From positions 1-55,120 of the forward strand of contig DLBH01000061.1 of assembly GCA_002494165.1 (NCBI GenBank): DNA of 55,120 bases, read 5' to 3'. Below the pieces are notes generated by a model. That model was given only the letters and a program-made list of their open reading frames with translations, was not told the origin of the DNA and did no database searches. This stretch comes from Lachnospiraceae bacterium UBA7026 (lineage in GTDB: Bacteria > Bacillota > Clostridia > Lachnospirales > Lachnospiraceae). Of the stretch, positions 34,435-43,205 are shown piece by piece (position 1 is the first letter of the stretch; each line of letters opens with the position of its first letter). The position numbers and the translations under genes were made by a program.

Positions 34435-36210
34435 TCATTCTGCGGTCAGGCTTTCGAAGGTTTCCAGAAGTTCCTTGTTGATTCTGCGTATTATTTCCGG
34501 ATCAATCTTGAGTATTTCCCTGTCATATGTCAGCAGACCGTTTGTTTCATCTTCAATGTCAGACAGTTCCGTGTAGACAATGGCGCTTAAGCCATTCTTG
34601 ATATTTTCCAGCAGATCATGCCTCCAGAGTTTCTCAATTTCCAGAGTCAATTCCTCCCGGCTATGATACTTCCTGTAACCGAACTCACTGGAGGTCCAGC
34701 TGTGATCCGGTATATGCCAGGAATAACCGCCAAATTCTGATAAAGCAACACATCTGTCCTGCTGCGGTATTACTATCAGCGGCAGGAAATAATTATGGAT
34801 ACTGTGGATATCTCCATCTCCCTGATCTATCCAGCCGCTTGCTTCATCGATCAGCCTCGAAGAATCCATTTCCCTGATCAGTTTCGTTATCCTGCTTCCC
34901 TCAAATTCACCCCAGGCCTCGTTAAACACAGTCCAGACCGCAATCGACGGATAATTATAAAGCTGCCTGATGGTCATTGTGACTTCTTTGGCAAAGGCCT
35001 CCCGGCTGTTTTCTTTTTCCCTCAAAAAAACCCTGAAGTTTTCATCCCGACCCGCTCTCAGGAATTCCGGCAACAGATTGGACGCATTTATATTTAATAA
35101 GCCCTTGTAACGTTCCCCGCCATTGACCATATCCTGCCAGACTAGCATCCCGAGCCGGTCACAATGGTAATACCAGCGGTCCGGTTCAATCTTGGCATGC
35201 TTCCGGAGCATATTGAAGCCAAGGGATTTCATCTGAAGAATATCATTCACCATGGCTTCATCTGAAGGAGCGGTGTAGAGGCCATCGGGATAATATCCCT
35301 GGTCGAGAATACCATTGTGGAAATATGGTCTTCCGTTCAGGAAGAACCTGAGTATCCTTTCTGAATCCCTCTCCATGGAGATCTTACGCATAGCAAAGTA
35401 TGAAACGACTTCATCTTCTCCTGCCCGAATGATTATATCGTATAGAACAGGCTCTTCCGGCGACCAGAGTCTACATGAAGGGAGGTCAAGCCTGCAAACA
35501 TCTCCTGTCATTCCATCAGACTGAAGAATTACTTTATCCTTCAAAAGAACCGTCATCTCCACAGGAAGCCGATGTGAGTCATGCATCATCACCAGGATCT
35601 CCAGGCATTTATTGTCCAGATCCGGTTTCAGGTTTACCGCATCGATGTAATGTTCCGGCACATACTCCATCCATACACTCTGCCATATTCCGCTCTGGGG
35701 TGAATACCACATACCGCCGCGTTCCAGGGACTGTTTCCCCCTTGCATAATAAGAAGTATCCGACAGGTCCCAGACGACTAGCTGAAGCAGGTTTTCTCCT
35801 TCCCGTACATATGCGGTAATGTCATAGGAAAAATGCCAGTAACCGCCCCTATGCTCTCCCAGCTTATACCCGTTTACATATACCTCGCAGCACTGGTCCA
35901 CCGCCCCGAAATGGAGAAGCAGACGTTTTCCGCTCTCTGTTCTGCTCAGAGAAAACTCTCTTTTATAGTGAAGAAACATATCCGGCATGACTACCCTGTT
36001 CACACCGGAAAGTACCGACTCCGGAGAAAACGGTACCAGTATCCGGCCGTCATACTCTTTCGGAAACTCGGCAGATGACGTTATAGCATAGTTCCAGAAT
36101 CCATTCAGGATTACATATCCGTCTCTTTTCATTCCCGGTCTCGGATACTCCTCCAGAACATGCTCCGGATCTATTTCTTTACCCCATCTTGTCATCATTT
36201 TATTAGTCAT
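34435..36210 (-). CDS. Glycoside hydrolase family 2 protein
   Basis: A 591-residue GH2 enzyme (beta-galactosidase/beta-glucuronidase group). The sugar-binding domain comes first (about 30-190, with FGAVDQCCEVYVNGYKLGEHRGGY), then an immunoglobulin-like domain, then a TIM barrel. The acid/base Glu is in TVFNEAWGEF and the likely nucleophile Glu in VALSEFGGYS. It lacks a signal peptide, so it is probably intracellular and acts on imported oligosaccharides. Exact substrate cannot be told. No transporter or regulator is beside it. Confidence 0.9.
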   Translation of the reverse strand: MTNKMMTRWGKEIDPEHVLEEYPRPGMKRDGYVILNGFWNYAITSSAEFPKEYDGRILVPFSPESVLSGVNRVVMPDMFLHYKREFSLSRTESGKRLLLHFGAVDQCCEVYVNGYKLGEHRGGYWHFSYDITAYVREGENLLQLVVWDLSDTSYYARGKQSLERGGMWYSPQSGIWQSVWMEYVPEHYIDAVNLKPDLDNKCLEILVMMHDSHRLPVEMTVLLKDKVILQSDGMTGDVCRLDLPSCRLWSPEEPVLYDIIIRAGEDEVVSYFAMRKISMERDSERILRFFLNGRPYFHNGILDQGYYPDGLYTAPSDEAMVNDILQMKSLGFNMLRKHAKIEPDRWYYHCDRLGMLVWQDMVNGGERYKGLLNINASNLLPEFLRAGRDENFRVFLREKENSREAFAKEVTMTIRQLYNYPSIAVWTVFNEAWGEFEGSRITKLIREMDSSRLIDEASGWIDQGDGDIHSIHNYFLPLIVIPQQDRCVALSEFGGYSWHIPDHSWTSSEFGYRKYHSREELTLEIEKLWRHDLLENIKNGLSAIVYTELSDIEDETNGLLTYDREILKIDPEIIRRINKELLETFESLTAE

Positions 36211-36384
36211 AGTTCATTCCTTCCATTATCTGCTGACTCAAGATATCTGCTGCCTGAAGAAAGGAAAAATATTCCTTTTCGTTCACATCAATCTAGCAAA
36301 ATATATAATTTTTATTTTTTTTGACGAATTTTATGGTCTCTATATTTATATTATAAATCATATCCATAATTATAGAATCAAAAT

Positions 36385-36546
36385 ATTACCATCCCCAACA
36401 GTGTAAAAACCATTGGGGAAAGAGTATTTTTTGACTGTACCAGTCTTAAGAAGATTATCCTTCCCAATAGTGTGAAAGCCATTGGAAATAGTGCATTTTA
36501 TAACTGTAAAAGTCTTAATATGATTTTTATCACGTATATGAAAGTG
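36385..36546 (+). pseudogene. Remnant of a BspA-type leucine-rich repeat protein
   Basis: In one frame the sequence reads ITIPNSVKTIGERVFFDCTS and then KAIGNSAFYNCKSLN: two 23-residue BspA-type leucine-rich repeats. There is no start, secretion signal or cell-wall anchor, and the frame runs into unrelated sequence. It appears to be a fragment left after deletion or insertion. Confidence 0.75.
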
Positions 36547-36626
36547 ACTACCTCTTTGATATGCTCTCTTCCAGTTAGTAAGAAGTTTTATTTTTCTCTT
36601 GTCTACCTGGAAGGGAGCATATCGCT

Positions 36627-37871
36627 TTACTGGCCAGTGATAATCATCTCAACATTTTTCTCTACAGGGTCAAGACTGTAGGGCCATTCAAGCAGCCTTA
36701 CCTGGTTTTCCAGGCAGAGCTGCTTTTTCAATTGGTCAAGGTCTTTTCTGGCCAGCAAGGCTTCCTCTCCTCCAAAGAACTCAATGGGATGATAATGCTG
36801 GATCCCCTGATACTCTATGGCCGTCCGCAGGGATGGAATATATAGATCCAGGCTTTGCCGGCCCAGCCACTCAGGCCGGTATTGATACAAAATGTCTGGA
36901 TATTTTTTTCTTAAAAGATGAAAGAGGGTCAGCTCATTTTTCCATTTAGGTTTTATGATTCCTTCCGCAGTAAGCTTGGTCCTGATCTTTGTTCTCTCCA
37001 GCCTCCAGTTGCTTTTGAATCCGTCCTTTTCTTCATAGAGGGCCAGGTCTCTGTACCACCACTGGAAAAAAGGCATGATGATTTTTGTCAGATTGAGGAA
37101 GAATTCAAGCTCGGAAGAAAAATAACCACATTTCAGAATATGTTCAATATTTCTTCTGACATAAACTGTTTTGACAGGATTATGGTAATAAGGCAGATTG
37201 CCCTGATACTTGGCGATCCTGTCAGGAAGGTAGGGAGACCGCAGGACGATGCCCTCCTCCTGCAGATGATTATGATACCAGGGCAAGGAATAATCATAAA
37301 GGGAATAGCCCCCTGAGATCTCCTGGCTGCTGTTATTGGTATAAAGCAGGTGATACATCAGGAGAACATCATCCATATTCCTTTTATCAAAAACCGCCAG
37401 GTAATGAACTTTATCCTCATCCGGGAAAATGTTTTTTACCGGATGGAGGGCCTCTGCCCTTCTACAAATCTCCATAATCACAAAAAACTGGGATACATAA
37501 CTCTCCGGAAAAAGAAAGTAGGCCTTGTGGTCTGTATCCAGACCGGTAAACTGGTCCATGAAAGCCTCCACGTAAGGATTCCTGTCAAAGGATCCAGCGG
37601 TTTTAATCTGCTTTTTGGTCTCATAACGGTAAGGCAGGTCAGTCCAGGACAGGTTTACCAGAAAGCGGTCGTAGTGGTTGGAGACATACTCCTCTCTCAA
37701 TTCTTCAAAATCCTTCTGGTAGGACTGGTGTTCTTCCAGCAGTTCATCAAGGCTTGAGAAGGTAGCCATATTATGATACTGGGGGTAGCGGTCCCACAGC
37801 TTATTAAGTCTGTCATAGGTAAAAGTCCACCGGGGCTTTTCATGAATTGGTATCTCATCAAATCTATACAA
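36627..37871 (-). CDS. Protein with C-terminal PD-(D/E)XK-type nuclease-like domain
   Basis: A 414-residue protein. The last ~110 residues hold a nuclease-like core: Glu313 in KNELTLFHLL, then RQSLDLYIPSLRTAIEYQG with Asp342, Glu353 and Gln355, and an Arg/Lys-rich helix RKDLDQLKKQ, as in Vsr/DUF559-like members of the PD-(D/E)XK group. The first ~300 residues are rich in aromatic residues and have no motif that I recognise. The start is TTG with GGGAG upstream; two exact 19-base repeats lie just before it. It could be DNA repair or defence, but neighbours do not say which. Confidence 0.6.
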   Translation of the reverse strand: MYRFDEIPIHEKPRWTFTYDRLNKLWDRYPQYHNMATFSSLDELLEEHQSYQKDFEELREEYVSNHYDRFLVNLSWTDLPYRYETKKQIKTAGSFDRNPYVEAFMDQFTGLDTDHKAYFLFPESYVSQFFVIMEICRRAEALHPVKNIFPDEDKVHYLAVFDKRNMDDVLLMYHLLYTNNSSQEISGGYSLYDYSLPWYHNHLQEEGIVLRSPYLPDRIAKYQGNLPYYHNPVKTVYVRRNIEHILKCGYFSSELEFFLNLTKIIMPFFQWWYRDLALYEEKDGFKSNWRLERTKIRTKLTAEGIIKPKWKNELTLFHLLRKKYPDILYQYRPEWLGRQSLDLYIPSLRTAIEYQGIQHYHPIEFFGGEEALLARKDLDQLKKQLCLENQVRLLEWPYSLDPVEKNVEMIITGQ

Positions 37872-37897
37872 GTCTTTTTCTCTCCCTGCAAGTATTT

Positions 37898-37935
37898 CTG
37901 TCTGTCAATTCTATTACTGTCTGTCAATTCTATTA
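37898..37935. repeat. Exact 19-bp tandem duplication
   Basis: Two perfect copies of CTGTCTGTCAATTCTATTA lie side by side about 27 bases upstream of the nuclease-like gene start. On the minus strand each copy contains TTGACA, so a -35-like hexamer has been doubled. Confidence 0.9.
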
Positions 37936-38032
37936 ACTGATAATACTGTTTTGTCTGTGTGTATTCTTTCCTGAAAGTATTGTTTTGTATCTCTTCTATC
38001 ATCAATCATACCATCTTAGGGAAAGTTTCTCA

Positions 38033-38077
38033 TTAAAAAATTAAGGAAGCGGCCGGGTATGCAGCGACCACTTCCTT
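38033..38077 (-). terminator. Terminator after the exonuclease gene
   Basis: On the minus strand GGAAGTGG and CCGCTTCC pair and are followed by TTAATTTTTT. Confidence 0.7.
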
Positions 38078-38185
38078 TTCTATACATTTTTTCATAATCT
38101 CATATGATTGGTCTCCCTATTAATCCCTGACATAACTTGTTATTCTCTGTCAATCAATCTCCTAATTTTTTCCCAATCATATGCA

Positions 38186-38839
38186 TCAGCTGACTGCGAT
38201 GGACGAGAAATCAAACATGTCCCCAAGGGTAAAAGCCCTGCTGGGTTTTACCAGGGAGAGAACCTGCCTGCGGAAGTTTTCGAACCGGACCGGGTCCTGG
38301 GTCATCCTGTAGATGTTGGCAGTATTTCTCGCGTCGTCCAGTCCGTTATGGGCTCTGCCCTTAAAATCGATTCCCGTGATGTTAACCGCATTGATTAAGG
38401 AGAAAAGATTTTCAAAGGGAAACATGCTGCCGAACTCCTGCTGGTAGTCTTTCCAGTGAGACATCATATAATCCAGGTCAGAGGTGATGGGAATCTTCTT
38501 TGCAGCCAGTTCCTTGGAAAGCTGCCTGAGATCATTATCGCTCCAGGCATAAATCTCATAGTCACTACCACACCAGTCTGCAAAAACCTTAATAGCGGTC
38601 TCTACAGGTGACGACTCTCTCACCTGGTCATAGCTGATACCTGTCAGCCGCTGAATCTTCTTACTGATGTCAGGGGCATACTGGGGAAATACATATAAGG
38701 AGAAACTGTCAATCTCCTCATTGGTCTCATCCAATTTGACAGCACCAATCTGGATAATCTCATTTTTACAAATCTTTCTCACTTCAGGATACTTCCCGGA
38801 GACCGGATTCATTTCAAAATCTAAAAAAATCTTAACCAT
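38186..38839 (-). CDS. DEDDh 3'-5' exonuclease-like protein (DnaQ/RNase T superfamily)
   Basis: A 217-residue exonuclease-domain protein. ExoI (FLDFEMN, Asp and Glu), the ExoII region (AWSDNDLRQL) and ExoIII (AHNGLDDARNT, His and Asp) give the DEDDh set. It is a stand-alone domain, similar to KapD/ERI-1-like proteins that trim RNA or DNA ends. The start at 38839 is chosen because GGAGG lies just upstream, rather than an ATG six codons earlier. It is separate from its neighbours and ends at its own terminator. Confidence 0.85.
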   Translation of the reverse strand: MVKIFLDFEMNPVSGKYPEVRKICKNEIIQIGAVKLDETNEEIDSFSLYVFPQYAPDISKKIQRLTGISYDQVRESSPVETAIKVFADWCGSDYEIYAWSDNDLRQLSKELAAKKIPITSDLDYMMSHWKDYQQEFGSMFPFENLFSLINAVNITGIDFKGRAHNGLDDARNTANIYRMTQDPVRFENFRRQVLSLVKPSRAFTLGDMFDFSSIAVS

Positions 38840-39145
38840 AGCTTCTACCTCCTCCATATATATTTTAAACGATCTTTATAACTACTATTTTAGTCCCGAC
38901 CCCCTTAATAATATACAATGGAAAAGGCGGATTACATTTTCCTATTCCTTAAAAACCGGGAAATATTAGACAGAACTATAAAACGGATAAGTTTCTTTCA
39001 TACCCCGGTATAACACGATACCGTACTCATCGGATACCCGGTCAAAGGGCTCCTTTGGATTATTGTATCATTATCATTATAGCCAGACTTTTTATAGGAC
39101 AAATTCAGCCCGGCAACAAGACAGCTCCTAATAAAATGCTGGTGT

Positions 39146-39580
39146 TTGTTAATTAGTTATCAGCCTTACTCATATTGTTACGTTTTTGTCAATAATCTTC
39201 TACCAGTTACGGATATCCTTGACAGCTTTCTGGAGAACCTTTTCCAGCAGTTCAGCCAGGCGGCACTCCCTGTACTCAGTTCCCAGAATAAGCGGGACTG
39301 GCGCGCTTTTTTATTCCGCTTTATCTATTTTGCCGATGAGTACCAGGGCAAGATCATCCTCAGTGAGAAATCCAATATATCTCTTCTCCTCCTTAAAATG
39401 GCTGATTTCGCCCATGATATATCTAATTCTGTCCCATATAATAACATCAGAGAAAAATACAGTATCTCTTCAAGGCTGTCAGTCATCCACAGTACCATAA
39501 GCCGCTGGCTCGACGACGGCCAGAAGGAGACCCCGGAAGAGCTGGTGGATTACCTGATGGGCTTTATTCTTACCATATAG
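39146..39580 (+). pseudogene. TetR-family regulator C-terminal remnant
   Basis: The 144-residue frame resembles the ligand-binding half of a TetR regulator (FLENLFQQFSQAAL...ISRWLDDGQKETPEELVDYLMGFIL). The helix-turn-helix that should precede it is absent, and the upstream 150 bases do not encode one in any frame that I checked. I therefore read it as a truncated gene. A terminator follows directly. Confidence 0.6.
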
Positions 39581-39611
39581 CCATCGTTAGAAAACCTCAT
39601 CCATCCAAAAG

Positions 39612-39662
39612 AAAAAAGCATTTATCCAGTCTCCAGATCAGAGAAGGGATAAATGCTTTTTT
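39612..39662. terminator. Bidirectional terminator
   Basis: AAAAAAGCATTTATCC and GGATAAATGCTTTTTT form a 16-base perfect stem with A- and T-runs. Confidence 0.85.
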
Positions 39663-39699
39663 ATACTGAATACTTTTTAATGCTGATCCTTTACTGATC

Positions 39700-39778
39700 T
39701 TAATAATTACTCACCAGTTTTGATCATCATTTACCAGCCTCGATAATTACTTACCAGCCTTGATCATCATTTACTATT
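39700..39778. repeat. Short tandem duplication (~40-bp unit)
   Basis: AATTAC-T-ACCAG followed by TTGATCATCATTTAC occurs twice in tandem, with each unit itself made of two related ~20-base halves ending ACCAG(C/T)(C/T)T. Confidence 0.75.
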
Positions 39779-39830
39779 ATTAAAAAGACTATCGTTAAAT
39801 GTCATTTCTTTACAACGAAACCATAGATAA

Positions 39831-40658
39831 TCATACCACCAGGCTGAGAATCTTCCCGATGCTGTCATGAAAGACCAGGTTGGCCTTACCCTCCAGCCTG
39901 GTCTTTCCTTTATTGATGATGACCAGGTATTCCCCGTGAAAAAGATGGGCCAGCTGAGCCGCCGAACCGACTTCTAAGGAGGTACCACCGATGATCAGGC
40001 AGTCTGCCCTGTTAATGATGCTGACCGCATGGTCATAGGCCTCCTCCGGCAGAAACTCTCCATAGAGGGTCACATCAGGCCGGATTATCTTTCCGCAATC
40101 CGGACATAGAGGAATTTCTTCTGGACTGTCAAATATATAATCCGGACCATAGGCCTTTCTACAGGAGATACAATAGCTCCTTAAGGCACTGCCGTGGATC
40201 TCATCTACCCGGACACTACCCGCCTTCTGGTGGAGGCCGTCGATATTCTGGGTGACGACACCGTCAAGCTTGCCCTGGCTTTCCATCCTGGCCAGGGCCC
40301 GGTGGGCGTCATTGGGCTCCACCTGCCTGGAGTCAAGGTTTTTCCGGAAATAGGCGAAAAAGATCTCCGGCTCCTTACTAAGACAGTCATAGCTTAAGAG
40401 ATATTCCGGCCGGTAACGGCTGAATCTTTTCTCCTTCTTCCGGTAGAGACCGTTTTTACCCCGGAAATCCGGAATACCGCTCTCTGTAGACACGCCCGCC
40501 CCACCTAAAAAGACGATATGGGATGAAACATCGATGATCTCCAGGAAAGCCTGCAGTTTGTCTTCCTCCGATAAACTGTGGAAATATTTAATCTTTTCCT
40601 TCTGGGAAGGAAAATCCTTATTGATAATCTGGTATTTATCCTTATTCTTTTTATTCAT
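39831..40658 (-). CDS. NAD-dependent protein deacylase, sirtuin family
   Basis: A 275-residue SIR2-family enzyme that removes acyl groups from lysine with NAD. NAD motifs GAGVSTESGIPDFRG and TQNIDGLH are present, the catalytic His is in EIHGSA, and four Cys (CISCRKAYG..., CPDCGK) bind zinc. It has an N-terminal extension of about 45 residues before the Rossmann fold. An ATG at 40658 is preferred; a TTG four codons upstream is possible. It is unlinked to acetyl-CoA synthetase genes, its usual bacterial targets. Confidence 0.92.
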   Translation of the reverse strand: MNKKNKDKYQIINKDFPSQKEKIKYFHSLSEEDKLQAFLEIIDVSSHIVFLGGAGVSTESGIPDFRGKNGLYRKKEKRFSRYRPEYLLSYDCLSKEPEIFFAYFRKNLDSRQVEPNDAHRALARMESQGKLDGVVTQNIDGLHQKAGSVRVDEIHGSALRSYCISCRKAYGPDYIFDSPEEIPLCPDCGKIIRPDVTLYGEFLPEEAYDHAVSIINRADCLIIGGTSLEVGSAAQLAHLFHGEYLVIINKGKTRLEGKANLVFHDSIGKILSLVV

Positions 40659-40804
40659 ATCAGCACCCAATTTGATTAATGAGATATTTTCAAAAAAACC
40701 TGATAGTTTCTATACTTATAAAAAAGTTTCATATAACCTGTCAGCTGGCAGCAGGAATAATTATTCTTCAGATCATCTGTCTCTTTCCAGCCCTTATTCT
40801 ATCA

Positions 40805-41584
40805 TCATTCCTTAATAACCCCAAACCTGACCAGGGCATTGCGCAGGCCGTCCTCGTCGATATGGTCGGTCACATAGTCGGCTGCATCCTTAATTTCCTG
40901 GCTCTTGGCATTACCCAGGGCTACGCCGATGCCAGCATATTCCAGCATGGCCATGTCATTTTCCCCGTCACCGAAAGTCATGGCTTCCTCCCTGCGGAGT
41001 CCGGCATAGGCCAGAAAATGCTCGATTCCCGATACCTTGTCCGCCCCTTTTGGAACGATGTCCACACCGTGCCGGCTCCAGCGGGTGAAGATACAGTCAC
41101 CGATCTGACTGGTCAGAAAGTCCTCCCGGTCCTTTTTGCAGTAGGCGACACTCATGTAAAGGGTGTCTCCCCGATAGCTGCTGATATCTGGAATCCTGGT
41201 ATGGATATCTTTGTGGGCCTGGACTACATTGTCATCCACATAGTTGATGTACATCCGGTCCTTTTCCATGAGTATGAAGGGCATATCCTTATTGTTAAAA
41301 AACCGGATAAGGACATCCCGGTCTGCTTCTGTAAAGGGATTGCCATAGATGACATTCAGGTTCCGGTCAAGACAGATCTGGCCATTCATAGTGACATAGC
41401 CATCAAAATCATATTTAAGCAGATCCATATCTTCAAGCTCCAGGATATGCCTGCCCGTGGCCGCCACCCGCAAAACCCCCTGGTATTTTAATTCCTGCAG
41501 GGCCAGCCTGGCAGATGGGGGCACCTGCTCGGTAAAATGAGAAAATAGGGTCCCGTCTATATCAAAAAATACAGCTTTAATCAT
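40805..41584 (-). CDS. HAD-superfamily Cof-type sugar or nucleotide phosphatase
   Basis: A 259-residue Cof-type HAD phosphatase. Motif I is FFDIDGTLFS (nucleophile Asp8), motif II ATGRH, and motifs III-IV are KGADKVSG and FGDGENDMAMLEYAG. The Cof cap lies between. Such enzymes dephosphorylate sugar phosphates, pyridoxal phosphate or flavin precursors; specificity cannot be told. GGAAAGGAA lies before the ATG. It is 97 bases downstream of the AraC regulator gene on the same strand, perhaps in one transcript. Confidence 0.9.
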   Translation of the reverse strand: MIKAVFFDIDGTLFSHFTEQVPPSARLALQELKYQGVLRVAATGRHILELEDMDLLKYDFDGYVTMNGQICLDRNLNVIYGNPFTEADRDVLIRFFNNKDMPFILMEKDRMYINYVDDNVVQAHKDIHTRIPDISSYRGDTLYMSVAYCKKDREDFLTSQIGDCIFTRWSRHGVDIVPKGADKVSGIEHFLAYAGLRREEAMTFGDGENDMAMLEYAGIGVALGNAKSQEIKDAADYVTDHIDEDGLRNALVRFGVIKE

Positions 41585-41681
41585 AGAATTTCCTTTCCTG
41601 TTTTCCTACCTGCTTACTTGATCCCACTTATCCTGGCCTCCAATGCCGGTTCTGGCCTGGGCTTAAACCAGATCCGCCGGA

Positions 41682-42614
41682 TCAGGCATGTTCCAGGACC
41701 GACCCATGGCTGGTCTTCCTGTACTCAGCCGGGCTCATATGCAGTTCTTCCTTAAAGACCCGGTTGAAGGTCCTCTGACTGCCAAAACCGGCATCCAGGC
41801 AGATATCCGTCACAGACTTATCCGTGTATTCCAGCATCTGCTTTGCATATTCCAGCCGGGTCAAATTGACATAGCGGTTGAAATTCATCTGGAAATGATT
41901 AGAAAATACCCTGGATAAGGCATAGGGACTGATATAGAGATCATGGGATACTGATGTCAGGGAAATCTCCTCCTGGTAATGACTGGCCACATAATTAACC
42001 ACCTGGTCCATCAGGTTGCCTTCCGTTCCCTTCCCCTTGTCTATCAACCGGACCTGGGGCAGGGTCCTGGCCAGGATGATCCTGGTATAGGACTGGAGAA
42101 GCACCTCTGTCGGGGAAATACCCTCAACCAGTTTCTCCTCATTCTTCTCCTGTCCCTTTTTCTTTTCCGTTTTCCTCTCCCAGACTCCATAGCCGGCCTT
42201 AGCTGCCTCATGTCCTTTGCCGCCATATTCCTTTTTCCATTTCTTCAAATGGTCGTCCAGGGCATCCAGGGCGTAAAGGACGTCTCTGTGGACGGCAGCG
42301 GCCGGAATCACCGGATTCTCCGGCATCTGGTCCTTCATCATGGAAAGAAAGCTGCCGCACATGGACGGAGCGGCAATCATATAGAGGACCCGGTTGGGTC
42401 CGGGACTAAAAACCTGGTAATGATGTATGGTATTAGGAAATACCAGACCCAGGTCCCCCTTTTCCATGTGATAAAGTTCCCGCTCCACACCAAGCTCCAG
42501 AGTCCCTTCCTGCACATAAACACATTCCATGGAATTATGGAGATGGGGTCCCACATGGCCTGAAACCCGGCTATATATTTCAAATTCCTTCTTACTGTTA
42601 TACAAGGGATACAT
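41682..42614 (-). CDS. AraC-family regulator with N-terminal cupin domain
   Basis: A 310-residue regulator. The N-terminal cupin-like sensing domain (about 1-110) shows HLHNSMECVYVQEGTLEL and GDLGLVFPNTIHHYQVF; a Lys/Glu-rich linker (about 120-165) follows; the C-terminal 100 residues form the two AraC helix-turn-helix motifs (LTSVSHDLYISPYALSRVF and VTDICLDAGFGSQRTFNRVFKEEL). The layout is that of sugar-responsive regulators. GGAGG precedes the ATG. The only likely target visible is the HAD gene downstream. Confidence 0.9.
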   Translation of the reverse strand: MYPLYNSKKEFEIYSRVSGHVGPHLHNSMECVYVQEGTLELGVERELYHMEKGDLGLVFPNTIHHYQVFSPGPNRVLYMIAAPSMCGSFLSMMKDQMPENPVIPAAAVHRDVLYALDALDDHLKKWKKEYGGKGHEAAKAGYGVWERKTEKKKGQEKNEEKLVEGISPTEVLLQSYTRIILARTLPQVRLIDKGKGTEGNLMDQVVNYVASHYQEEISLTSVSHDLYISPYALSRVFSNHFQMNFNRYVNLTRLEYAKQMLEYTDKSVTDICLDAGFGSQRTFNRVFKEELHMSPAEYRKTSHGSVLEHA

Positions 42615-42628
42615 TTTCCCACCTCCTG

Positions 42629-42712
42629 GCCACCATAAGCGATGGCCTGTCTGACCATTATACTGGTCTTGCCACCATAAATGATTGTTTGTCTGCCCAT
42701 TTCAGCACTCTT
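42629..42712. repeat. Two ~42-bp tandem units upstream of the AraC gene
   Basis: GCCACCATAAGCGATGGCCT (42629) and GCCACCATAAATGATTGTTT (42671) begin two related units, each continuing with GTCTG.CCATT. They lie in the 587-base gap before UbiB, which has no gene that I can see. Confidence 0.75.
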
Positions 42713-42948
42713 CTTTGGCTCTTATCATAGCAGATTTTCATCGATTTGCAAGATTTGGCTATAATATCTGGGAAATTGGCAGGAAAATATAACGGTTTTG
42801 GCTTATATTAGACTCATCCAAAGGCCAAGCACTTTTGGGAAAAAGAAAAATACCCGTTCTAATACATGTATTGGAACACCCCCCAATATCAATATCATTA
42901 CATTTTTCTTTTTACAATCACCGTAATGGTGATATACCTTCTCCATAG

Positions 42949-42986
42949 AAAAAGATCAGCGGACGACACACCAGCTGATCTTTTTT
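42949..42986. terminator. Bidirectional terminator, end of the UbiB transcript
   Basis: AAAAAGATCAGC and GCTGATCTTTTTT form a perfect stem with A- and T-runs on the outer sides. Confidence 0.85.
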
Positions 42987-43095
42987 GTTATATATTTTCA
43001 TTTTTTCCTGGCAACTATTGTATCTGCCTGTCAGTTTATAGCGGCCACTTCTTTTACCTGCCCAATATTTTCCTGTCATTTATTTCCTTCATTGG

Positions 43096-43205
43096 CCCAT
43101 TTATACCCTGCCAAGCGGACATTTTCCAAAGGTTGCTTGTATATAACAGGACTATTCAAGACCATTTGTTCCCTGCGAAACCGACATTTTCCAAAGGCCT
43201 GTCAG
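43096..43205. repeat. Two ~66-bp diverged tandem units
   Basis: CCCTGCCAAGCGGACATTTT and CCCTGCGAAACCGACATTTT introduce two related stretches, each followed by CCAAAGG and preceded by CCATTT. The second runs into the 3' end of the UbiB gene. Confidence 0.7.

Noticed and set aside
37697..38005. Alternative 102-residue minus-strand frame overlapping the nuclease-like gene start
   Set aside because: It is out of frame with the main gene, lacks family features and overlaps coding sequence; judged a shadow frame.
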